Positions 18,108 through 25,336 of a DNA stretch of 64,000 nt are shown here, piece after piece; the first letter of the stretch is position 1; each line of letters begins with the position of its first letter. The DNA is taken from contig NZ_FTPQ01000002.1 of NCBI RefSeq assembly GCF_900156435.1, positions 558,001-622,000 of the forward strand. The letters run 5' to 3'. A program made the translations under genes and the position numbers. The notes under the pieces were generated by a model, which made no database searches, was not told the origin of the DNA, and saw nothing but the letters and a program-made list of their open reading frames with translations. Source of the DNA: Microbacterium sp. RU1D (GTDB taxonomy: Bacteria; Actinomycetota; Actinomycetes; Actinomycetales; Microbacteriaceae).

Positions 18108-18111
<4 letters not shown>
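17182..18111 (+). CDS. SMP-30/gluconolactonase family protein
   Basis: The 309-residue product is a six-bladed beta-propeller of the SMP-30/LRE group. ADATWAEGPAWWPAGNALVFSD carries the first metal-binding Glu. EPLNSPNDLVVASDGAIWFTDPTYG is the hallmark Asn/Asp region, and PNGLAFSRDERTLYVSES and IPDGFAVDSRDWLWISS follow. These enzymes hydrolyse sugar lactones with a divalent metal. ATG 17182 (MPGNERILLDG) lies 6 nt after TTGACT. The last codon overlaps the GTG of the SUMF1-like gene (GTGA), so they are coupled. Confidence 0.88.
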
Positions 18112-18749
<638 letters not shown>

Positions 18750-18771
18750 GACGTGGAGAGGCGGAGCGACC

Positions 18772-18796
18772 GGACCCTTCGACGGGCTCAGGGCCC
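18772..18796. repeat. 25-bp palindromic repeat, intergenic copy
   Basis: GGACCCTTCGACGGGCTCAG plus GGCCC, 22 bp after the SUMF1-like stop. The ends are partly complementary, and the core matches the copies at 9638 and 56467. Confidence 0.55.
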
Positions 18797-18825
18797 ACCG
18801 ACCGGCTCGGGGTGCGTACCCGCGC

Positions 18826-19305
18826 TCAGTCGTCGGTCGAGATCGCCTCGGTCAGCTGCTCCATGAACGACGCCACCGTTGCGAGCTGGGCGTCGTCGAA
18901 CTGCGCGGCGGTGTCGCGCATCGCCCCCAGGTGGGCTCCGAAGTGCTGGAAGAACTCCCGCCGCGACTTGTCGGTGAGCACGACCACGCGCGCCCGCCCG
19001 TCCGACGGGTGCGGCCGCCGCTCGAGATGGCCCGAGGCGACCAGGCGGTCGATGAGCTTCGTCGTCGACGCCGTCGAGATGCGCAGATGCGTGGCGACAT
19101 CGTGCGGGCTCACCATCTGCCCGCGCGTCTCGCGGATGGTCAACATGCGCAATGTCGCCAGGTCGCTGGCATTCATCGACATGTCGCCCTTCATGCCGCT
19201 GTGCATGCGGTCGAAGGCATCGCTGAGCGTCTGCACGGCGCGGAGAGTCTGCGTCACTGCGGGCCTCGTACCAGAGGTCGACACGGTCCTGTCCACAGTG
19301 GACAC
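18826..19305 (-). CDS. MarR family repressor of the carotenoid operon (CrtR-like)
   Basis: The 159-residue product has a MarR winged helix: NASDLATLRMLTIRETRGQ, then VSPHDVATHLRISTASTTKLIDRLVASGHL (helix-turn-helix) and RRPHPSDGRARVVVLTDKSRR (wing). It is transcribed away from the idi-crt operon. This is the arrangement known for CrtR in Corynebacterium glutamicum, which represses carotenoid genes and responds to isoprenoid diphosphates; that role is assigned here by context. GTG 19305 is taken as the start. The operator at 19340-19354 lies between the two starts and would cover the repressor's own -35 region. Confidence 0.85.
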   Translation of the reverse strand: MSTVDRTVSTSGTRPAVTQTLRAVQTLSDAFDRMHSGMKGDMSMNASDLATLRMLTIRETRGQMVSPHDVATHLRISTASTTKLIDRLVASGHLERRPHPSDGRARVVVLTDKSRREFFQHFGAHLGAMRDTAAQFDDAQLATVASFMEQLTEAISTDD

Positions 19306-19327
19306 CCCCTTTCGCGCTGGGTATAGT
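19299..19327 (+). promoter_or_regulatory. Promoter of the idi-crt operon
   Basis: TGGACA (19299-19304), a 17-bp spacer and TATAGT (19322-19327) are close to consensus. Transcription would begin near 19334, just before the operator. The -35 overlaps the first codons of the divergent repressor gene. Confidence 0.65.
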
Positions 19328-19339
19328 CGGGCTCACATC

Positions 19340-19354
19340 GCTAGCTAAACTAGC
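19340..19354. promoter_or_regulatory. Putative MarR operator (GCTAG-CTAAA-CTAGC)
   Basis: A perfect 5-bp inverted repeat around CTAAA, within the overlapping half-site series TAGC-TAAAC-TAGC. It sits directly after the predicted operon start and 14 bp before the idi ATG, a roadblock position. Confidence 0.6.
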
Positions 19355-19368
19355 AAACGGGAGGCACG

Positions 19369-19920
19369 ATGAGCGAGACCGAATATGTCGTCCTCCTGGA
19401 CGATTTCGGAAACGAGATCGGCACGGCGCCCAAGGCGAGCGTGCACGGCACCGACACCGCGCTGCACCTCGCGTTCTCATGCCACGTCGTCAACAGCCGC
19501 GGCGAAGTCCTCGTCACGCGCCGCGCGCTGCACAAGAAGACGTGGCCCGGCGTCTGGACGAATTCCTTCTGCGGTCACCCCGGACCCGCCGAGCCGGTGC
19601 TCTCCGCCGTTCATCGTCGCGCCGAATTCGAGGTGGGCCTGACGGTCCGCGACCTCGAGCTCGCCCTCCCCCTCTTCCGTTACCGCGCCGTCGACGCGAG
19701 CGGCATCGTCGAGCACGAGATCTGCCCCGTCTACGTCGCCCGCACCGACGACGAGCCCCAGCCCAACCCCGACGAAGTCGCCGAGTACCGCTGGGTCGAC
19801 CCCATCGACCTCGCGGCATCCCTCGAGGCCACACCGTGGGCGTTCAGCCCGTGGTTGGTGCTCCAGGCGCAGCAGCTTCACCTGTTCGAGACCCCACCCG
19901 CCGTGAGGCGCGCGTCGTGA
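19369..19920 (+). CDS. idi: Isopentenyl-diphosphate delta-isomerase, type I
   Basis: The 183-residue Nudix-fold product interconverts IPP and DMAPP with Mg2+/Mn2+. The catalytic Cys68 is in TNSFCGHP and the conserved acidic pair in VEHEICPVY (E115, E117). VHGTDTALHLAFSCHV contributes metal-binding His. GGGAGG lies 5-10 nt before ATG 19369. As first gene of the operon it balances the two C5 units needed for GGPP. Its stop overlaps the crtE start (GTGA at 19917-19920). Confidence 0.95.
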   Translation: MSETEYVVLLDDFGNEIGTAPKASVHGTDTALHLAFSCHVVNSRGEVLVTRRALHKKTWPGVWTNSFCGHPGPAEPVLSAVHRRAEFEVGLTVRDLELALPLFRYRAVDASGIVEHEICPVYVARTDDEPQPNPDEVAEYRWVDPIDLAASLEATPWAFSPWLVLQAQQLHLFETPPAVRRAS

Positions 19921-20984
19921 TCACCCTCGACTCCACCCCCCTCGCCCGACAGGGCATCGACGCGGCCATCGACTTCGCCCTCGAACGCCTCGACCGGCGG
20001 GTGGCCCCGCTCGGCGACGGCGCGCGAGCCCTGGCATCCTCCATCCGGCGAGCCGCATCGGGGGGCAAGCGGTTCCGTCCGCTGCTCGTCGTCGCCGCCT
20101 TCGAGACACTGCACGGCCCCGCCATCGCGCGCCCCGCCCTCTTCGAGGTCGCCGCCGCGTTCGAACTGCTCCACACCGCCTTCGTCGTGCACGACGACGT
20201 GATCGACCACGACGTCGAACGCCGCGGCGTGCCCAACATCGGCGGCGAGTTCCGCCGACGCGGCCTCGACAAGGGTGCGGATGCCGGCGGCGCGGCGCTC
20301 CTCGGAGATGCGGCCGCGATCCTCGCCGGAGACCTGCTGCTGCACGAGGCCGGGCGCATGATCGCGGTCGCCGAGATCCCGGCATCCCTCCGCCAACAGC
20401 TGCTGCAGCTGGTCGACGACGCGGTGCTCGTCTCCGCCGCGGGCGAGCTCGCCGACGTCGAGAACGCCGTCTCGCCGGGTGAGGTCGATCCCGACACCGT
20501 CCTTCGGACCACGCACGACAAGACCGCCGTCTACTCGTTCTCCGCTCCCCTGCAAGCCGGTGCCGTCATGGCGGGCGCCGAGCGCTCGACGCAATGGGCG
20601 CTCGAACGGTTCGGCGAGCGCCTGGGCCTGGCGTATCAGCTCGTCGACGACCTCATCGGCGCGTTCGGAACGGCCGCGGCCTCCGGCAAGGACGAGGGCT
20701 GCGACCTGCGCGAGGCGAAGAAGACGCACCTCATCTCGCTCGCGCGCGAGAGCGCGGACTGGCCCGAGGTCAGCGCCGCGCTGGCACAGGCGCACACCGG
20801 CCCCGTGGCCATCCGCGCCGCGCAGACCGCGCTGGCGAAATCCGGCGCGCGCTCGCGGCTCGAGGTGCTCGTGTGCGAGACGCTGGAGGAGGCCGTCGCG
20901 ATCGTGGAGGCCTCGACACTGCCCACCGAGTGCCGGCTGATGCTCATCGAGCTGGTCGAGGCCGTCCAGGAGCGCATTCCGTGA
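19917..20984 (+). CDS. crtE: Geranylgeranyl diphosphate synthase
   Basis: The 355-residue product is a trans-prenyltransferase that adds IPP units to make C20 GGPP. GGKRFRPLLV is the IPP-binding region. The first Asp-rich motif is complete (HDDVIDHD, D93-D94-x-x-D97). The second is DDLIG (D244-D245) rather than DDxxD, a variant I recall from actinobacterial GGPP synthases. LREAKKTHLI supplies the conserved Lys. GTG 19917 overlaps the idi stop, and the end overlaps crtB. Confidence 0.93.
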   Translation: MITLDSTPLARQGIDAAIDFALERLDRRVAPLGDGARALASSIRRAASGGKRFRPLLVVAAFETLHGPAIARPALFEVAAAFELLHTAFVVHDDVIDHDVERRGVPNIGGEFRRRGLDKGADAGGAALLGDAAAILAGDLLLHEAGRMIAVAEIPASLRQQLLQLVDDAVLVSAAGELADVENAVSPGEVDPDTVLRTTHDKTAVYSFSAPLQAGAVMAGAERSTQWALERFGERLGLAYQLVDDLIGAFGTAAASGKDEGCDLREAKKTHLISLARESADWPEVSAALAQAHTGPVAIRAAQTALAKSGARSRLEVLVCETLEEAVAIVEASTLPTECRLMLIELVEAVQERIP

Positions 20985-21850
20985 GCAACGCCCCCACGGG
21001 TCTGGAACTGTATTCGCAGACGGCCGACGACGTCGCCGCCGCCGTCATCTCCCGCTACTCCACCTCCTTCGGCATCGCCGCGCGTCTGCTCGGACCCCGT
21101 CCGCGGCCGCACGTGCGCAACATCTACGCCCTCGTGCGCGTCGCCGACGAGATCGTCGACGGTCCCGCCCACGACGCGGGACTCTCGCCCGACCGCGAGC
21201 GCGCGGTGCTCGACGGACTCGAGGCCGAGGTGTCCGAGGCCATCGCCACCGGGTTCAGCGCCAACCTCGTCGTGCACGCCTTCGCCCGGACGGCGCGCGA
21301 GTGCGGCATCGGCGACGACCTCATCGCCCCCTTCTTCGCCTCGATGCGCACCGACCTCGACACCGCCGCCCACGACGACCTCTCGCACGACGCCTACGTC
21401 TACGGCTCGGCCGAGGTCGTCGGGCTCATGTGCCTGCAGGTGTTCCTGAACGCCGGCATGTCGGCACCCGCGCGACCCGCCGCCGACCTCGTCGACGGCG
21501 CCCGGCGGCTCGGGGCGGCGTTCCAGGACGTCAACTTCCTCCGCGACCTCGCCGACGACGCCGACCGCCTCGGCCGCGACTATCTCGACGGCGCGGCCGA
21601 CGACGAGCGCCGGGTCGCCGTGCTCGACCGCATCGACGCCGACCTCGCCGCCGCAGCATCCGTCATCCCGCACCTCCCGCCGGACTGCCGCGCGGCCGTC
21701 ACCTGCGCGCACGATCTCTTCGCGGAGCTGTCGCGACGCCTGCGGCTCTCCCCCACGGACGCACCCCGCGTCCGCGTTCCCGACGGTGTCAAAGCCACCC
21801 TCGCCGCCCGCGCCCTCCTCGGGCGTCCCCCGAAAGGTTCACGCTCATGA
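20981..21850 (+). CDS. crtB: Phytoene synthase
   Basis: The 289-residue squalene/phytoene synthase condenses two GGPP into phytoene. RYSTSFGIAARLL, YALVRVADEIVDGP (first Asp-rich motif, D-E-I-V-D) and GAAFQDVNFLRDLADDADRLGRDYL (second motif, with N-F-L-R-D) are all intact. GTG 20981 overlaps the crtE stop by four bases and the end overlaps the crtI ATG. Confidence 0.95.
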   Translation: MSNAPTGLELYSQTADDVAAAVISRYSTSFGIAARLLGPRPRPHVRNIYALVRVADEIVDGPAHDAGLSPDRERAVLDGLEAEVSEAIATGFSANLVVHAFARTARECGIGDDLIAPFFASMRTDLDTAAHDDLSHDAYVYGSAEVVGLMCLQVFLNAGMSAPARPAADLVDGARRLGAAFQDVNFLRDLADDADRLGRDYLDGAADDERRVAVLDRIDADLAAAASVIPHLPPDCRAAVTCAHDLFAELSRRLRLSPTDAPRVRVPDGVKATLAARALLGRPPKGSRS

Positions 21851-23403
21851 GCGCCCAGCGCATCGTCGTCGTCGGTGGCGGAATCGCCGGACTCGGCACC
21901 GCCGCCCTCCTGGCCGATCGCGGTCACGACGTCCAGCTCTTCGAGGCGCGCGACGCGCTCGGCGGCCGCGCCGGATCGTGGGAGAGCGACGGCTTCCGCT
22001 TCGACACCGGCCCGAGCTGGTACCTCATGCCCGAGGTGTTCGACCACTTCTTCCGGCTCCTCGGCACGAGCGCCGACGAGCAGCTCGACCTCGTGCGTCT
22101 CGACCCCGCATACCGGGTCTACGGCCCCCCCGGGAAGGGCGAGCCGATCGACATCGTCTCGGGCCGCGAGGCGGTGCGCGCGCTGTTCGAGGAGCACGAG
22201 CCCGGCTCGGGCGACAACCTCGAGGCCTACCTGGACTCCGCCAAGGACGCCTACGAGCTGTCGACGTCGAAGTTCCTCTACGACCCCTACTCGTCGACCA
22301 AGGGACTGCGCGACCCGGCTCTCGTGAAGCGCCTGCCCACACTCATCCCTCTGCTCACCCGCACCCTGTGGAAGCGCGTGACCGACGACTTCAAGAACAC
22401 GCGCCTGCAGCAGATCCTCGCCTACCCCGCGGTGTTCCTCGGCGGCTCGCCCTTCGAGGTGCCGAGCCTGTACCACCTCATGAGCCACCTCGACCTGGGC
22501 GACGGCGTGCTGTACCCCAAGGGCGGCATGACCGAGATCATCCGGGCGATCGAGAAGCTCGCCCGCGAGCGCGGCGTGCGCATCGAGACCTCCTCGCCCG
22601 TGGATGCCATCATCACCGAGTCGGGAGTCGCACGGGGCGTGCGCCTGTCCGACGGACGGGTGATCTCGGCGGATGCCGTGGTCTCGGGCGCCGACCTGCA
22701 CCACACCGAGAACGACCTGCTCGAGGCGAAGGACCGCCAATACCCGGAGAAGTGGTGGAAGGACAAGGTCCCGAGCCCCGGCGCCCTCCTGCTGCTGCTC
22801 GGCGTGAAGGGCGAGCTGCCGCAGCTCTCCCACCACACCCTGCTCTTCACCGACGACTGGCACACGAACTTCGACGCGATCTTCGGCGAGAACAAGAAGA
22901 TCCCCGACCCCGCCTCCATCTACATCTGCCGCCCGAGCGCGTCGGACGACTCCGTCGCACCCGCGGGCCACGAGAACCTCTTCGTGCTCGTGCCGGTGCC
23001 GGCCGACCCGGTCAGCGGTCGGGGCGGCGTCGACCGCGCGGGAGACGAGCGCATCGAACAGGCCGCCGACCGCGTCATCGCGCAGATTGGCGAGTGGACC
23101 GGGATCCCCGACCTCGCCGAGCGGATCGTCGTGCGCAAGACCATCGCGCCCGAGGACTTCGCGCACGACCTCAAAGCCTGGCACGGCAACTCCCTGGGAC
23201 TCGCGCACACGCTGAACCAGAGCGCGATCTTCCGCCCGAAGAACCGCTCGCGCAAGGTGTCGAACCTGTACTACGCGGGAACCTCCGTGCTACCCGGCAT
23301 CGGCTTGCCCATGTGCCTGATCTCGGCCGAACTGGTGGTCAAGCGCATGACGGGCGACAAGACCCCCGGACCCCTGGCGGAACCCGCGCGCGCGGTGGTC
23401 TGA
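21847..23403 (+). CDS. crtI: Phytoene desaturase (lycopene-forming type)
   Basis: The 518-residue FAD enzyme starts with the dinucleotide-binding VVVGGGIAGLGTAALLADRG and continues EARDALGGRAGSWESDGFRFDTGPSWYLMPEVF. The C-terminal signature is NLYYAGTSVLPGIGLPMCLISAELV. It introduces four double bonds into phytoene to give lycopene. The length is normal for bacterial CrtI. ATG 21847 overlaps the crtB stop (ATGA). Confidence 0.95.
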   Translation: MSAQRIVVVGGGIAGLGTAALLADRGHDVQLFEARDALGGRAGSWESDGFRFDTGPSWYLMPEVFDHFFRLLGTSADEQLDLVRLDPAYRVYGPPGKGEPIDIVSGREAVRALFEEHEPGSGDNLEAYLDSAKDAYELSTSKFLYDPYSSTKGLRDPALVKRLPTLIPLLTRTLWKRVTDDFKNTRLQQILAYPAVFLGGSPFEVPSLYHLMSHLDLGDGVLYPKGGMTEIIRAIEKLARERGVRIETSSPVDAIITESGVARGVRLSDGRVISADAVVSGADLHHTENDLLEAKDRQYPEKWWKDKVPSPGALLLLLGVKGELPQLSHHTLLFTDDWHTNFDAIFGENKKIPDPASIYICRPSASDDSVAPAGHENLFVLVPVPADPVSGRGGVDRAGDERIEQAADRVIAQIGEWTGIPDLAERIVVRKTIAPEDFAHDLKAWHGNSLGLAHTLNQSAIFRPKNRSRKVSNLYYAGTSVLPGIGLPMCLISAELVVKRMTGDKTPGPLAEPARAVV

Positions 23404-23404
23404 C

Positions 23405-23746
23405 GTGCCCGGGATCTACCTGGGTGCGATCCTCTTCTCGTTGACCGGCATGATGCTCATCGATTGGAAGTACTCGCTCGCGCTCCGGGTCGCCCCCGCG
23501 CGGACCACGGTGACCGTGCTCACCGGGACGGCGTTCTTCCTCGCGTGGGACCTCGTCGGCATCGTCACCGGGGTCTTCGTGAAGGGTGAGAGCCCGCTGT
23601 TCGTCGGCGTGATGCTCGCGCCGCACCTGCCCGTGGAGGAAGTGTTCTTCCTCCTCTTCCTCAGCTATCTGGCCGTGGTCATGTTCGCCGTGTTCGAGCG
23701 CCGCGCGCGGGCCCGGGCGCGATCCCTCGCGCGGGAGTCGTCGTGA
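23405..23746 (+). CDS. crtYe: C50 carotenoid epsilon-cyclase subunit CrtYe
   Basis: The 113-residue membrane protein starts at GTG 23405, one base after the crtI stop. It has three hydrophobic segments (IYLGAILFSLTGMMLIDW, VTVLTGTAFFLAWDLVGIV, VEEVFFLLFLSYLAVVMF). The lycopene-cyclase-domain motif PHLPVEEVFFLLFLSY matches heterodimeric CrtYc/CrtYe-type subunits. With CrtYf it cyclises the ends of flavuxanthin to make decaprenoxanthin-type C50 carotenoids. The epsilon-ring specificity is inferred from gene order and could be beta or gamma. Confidence 0.85.
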   Translation: MPGIYLGAILFSLTGMMLIDWKYSLALRVAPARTTVTVLTGTAFFLAWDLVGIVTGVFVKGESPLFVGVMLAPHLPVEEVFFLLFLSYLAVVMFAVFERRARARARSLARESS

Positions 23747-24060
23747 CCTACGCGCTCATCGTCGTCCCCTTCGTCGTCGCCACGGCCCTCGTGACGCTCG
23801 CGACGGTGCGGCGGCCGCGGTTCCGCGAACGCATGGCATCCTCCGGCCTCACCGCCCTCGTGCTGGTGGGCCTCACCCTCGTCTTCGACAACCTCATGAT
23901 CGCCGTCGACCTGTTCTCGTATCCTCAGGAGCACCTGAGCGGGCTCCGCCTCGGACTCGCACCGATCGAGGACTTCGCGTACCCCCTCTGCGCGGCGTTC
24001 CTGCTCCCGGCGCTGTACACCCTGCTCACGCCCCGCACCCCGCAGAAGGACACCGCATGA
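23743..24060 (+). CDS. crtYf: C50 carotenoid epsilon-cyclase subunit CrtYf
   Basis: The 105-residue membrane protein starts at GTG 23743, overlapping the crtYe stop. It has three hydrophobic helices and the partner-subunit motif LAPIEDFAYPLCAAFLLPALY, comparable with the P-[IL]-E-[DE] motif of CrtYe. The pair forms the heterodimeric cyclase. Its stop overlaps the crtEb ATG. Confidence 0.85.
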   Translation: MTYALIVVPFVVATALVTLATVRRPRFRERMASSGLTALVLVGLTLVFDNLMIAVDLFSYPQEHLSGLRLGLAPIEDFAYPLCAAFLLPALYTLLTPRTPQKDTA

Positions 24061-24947
24061 CCACGCCCGCCCTCACCCCCGGCCGCGTGGTGCGCGAACT
24101 CTTCGTGTCGTCGCGGCCCGTCAGCTGGATCAACACCGCATTCCCCTTCGCCGCCGCGTACCTGCTGACCACGCGGCAGATCGATGCGCCGCTGATCGTC
24201 GGCATCGTGTTCTTCCTCGTGCCGTACAACCTCGCGATGTACGGCGTGAACGACGTGTTCGACTATGAGTCCGACCTGCGCAACCCTCGTAAGGGCGGCA
24301 CGCACGGCGCCGTGCTGGCCAAGCGCATGCACCCCATCACGCTCTGGGCCTCCGCGCTGTCGTGCCTGCCGTTCGTGGTGTACCTCGTGATCATCGGGTC
24401 GCCGCTGTCGTGGCTCGTGCTCGCGCTGAGCCTGTTCTTCGTCGTGTTCTACTCCGCGCCGCCGCTCCGGCTGAAGGAACGCCCGTTCCTGGACTCGATG
24501 ACCAGCAGCATCCACTTCTTCTCCCCCGCCGTGTACGGACTCGTGCTCGCTGGGGCCGTGTGGACGTGGCAGCTCGTGTTCGTGTTCGTGGCGTTCGCGC
24601 TGTGGGGCGTCGCCTCGCACGCCTTCGGCGCCGTGCAGGACGTCGAGGCCGACCGCGCCGCCGACATCTCGTCGATCGCCACCGCCCGGGGGGCCCGCTG
24701 GACCGTGCGCTTCGCCCTGACCGCGTACGCGCTGGCCGGGGTCGCGATGCTGTTCACGGCGTGGCCCGGTCCGCTGGCCGCGCTCCTCGTCATCCCCTAC
24801 CTCGTGGTGTGCTGGCCGTTCCGGAACGTGACGGATGCCGAGAGCGATCGCGCCACCGCCGGATGGAACCGCTTCCTCTGGCTCAACCAGATCGCCGGCT
24901 TCGGCACGACGATGCTGCTGATCTGGTGGTGGTTCCTCAGCGCCTGA
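24057..24947 (+). CDS. crtEb: Lycopene elongase (prenyltransferase)
   Basis: The 296-residue UbiA-family integral membrane protein has about eight helices. It carries both Asp-rich motifs: NLAMYGVNDVFDYESDLRNPRKGG (N-D-x-x-D-x-x-x-D) and GAVQDVEADRAADISSIAT (D-x-x-x-D). It adds two C5 units from DMAPP to lycopene, giving C45/C50 products before cyclisation. ATG 24057 overlaps the crtYf stop. This gene ends the operon and shows that the cluster makes C50 rather than C40 carotenoids. Confidence 0.92.
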   Translation: MTTPALTPGRVVRELFVSSRPVSWINTAFPFAAAYLLTTRQIDAPLIVGIVFFLVPYNLAMYGVNDVFDYESDLRNPRKGGTHGAVLAKRMHPITLWASALSCLPFVVYLVIIGSPLSWLVLALSLFFVVFYSAPPLRLKERPFLDSMTSSIHFFSPAVYGLVLAGAVWTWQLVFVFVAFALWGVASHAFGAVQDVEADRAADISSIATARGARWTVRFALTAYALAGVAMLFTAWPGPLAALLVIPYLVVCWPFRNVTDAESDRATAGWNRFLWLNQIAGFGTTMLLIWWWFLSA

Positions 24948-24978
24948 CGCGCTGGATGCGTGAGGCGACCGGCATCTC

Positions 24979-25190
24979 GCGCACGAGCCCGTGCGAGGCT
25001 GCGCGAGACCGTTGACTGTCCAGGACACGCCGCCCGCTACGAGGGAATGCGGCACGTCTTGGACACTCGCGCGGGCCCGGCGCGGCCATCCGTCCCAACC
25101 GCGCACGAGCCCGTGCGAGGCTGCGCGAGACCGTTGACTGTCCAGGACACGCCGCCCTCCGCGCAGGGCGGCGGCGTGTCCTGGACACTC
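24979..25190. repeat. Duplicated hairpin element (two units of about 120 bp)
   Basis: 24979-25035 and 25101-25157 are identical over 57 bp and 122 bp apart. Each copy contains TTGACTGTCCAGGACACGCC and is followed by a closing arm (GTCTTGGACACTC or GTCCTGGACACTC). The second copy therefore forms a 17-bp perfect stem (25140-25156 with 25170-25186) and the first an imperfect one. The element fills most of the 389-bp gap between crtEb and the convergent UPF0182 gene; I see no gene in the rest. Confidence 0.85.
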
Positions 25191-25288
25191 GAGGATGTGA
25201 GGCCTCGGCTGGGCGGGGACGCGAACACGCGAGGGCCGGGTGGCGGCGCCGCACGGGAGATCCTCGGGAAAGCCCGGGGTGAGACGAC

Positions 25289-25325
25289 GACGCCGGCGCC
25301 CCGCGCGATGCGGGACGCCGGCGTC
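25289..25325 (-). terminator. Terminator hairpin of the UPF0182 gene
   Basis: GACGCCGGCGCCCCGC (25289-25304) pairs with GCGGGACGCCGGCGTC (25310-25325), with one mismatch and a 5-nt loop, 12 bp after the stop of the minus-strand gene. It could act in both directions. Confidence 0.7.
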
Positions 25326-25336
25326 GGTGAGGCGGA

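Noticed and set aside
24979..25190. Insertion sequence ends
   Set aside because: There is no transposase gene or target-site duplication between or beside the repeats; a hairpin-repeat explanation fits better.
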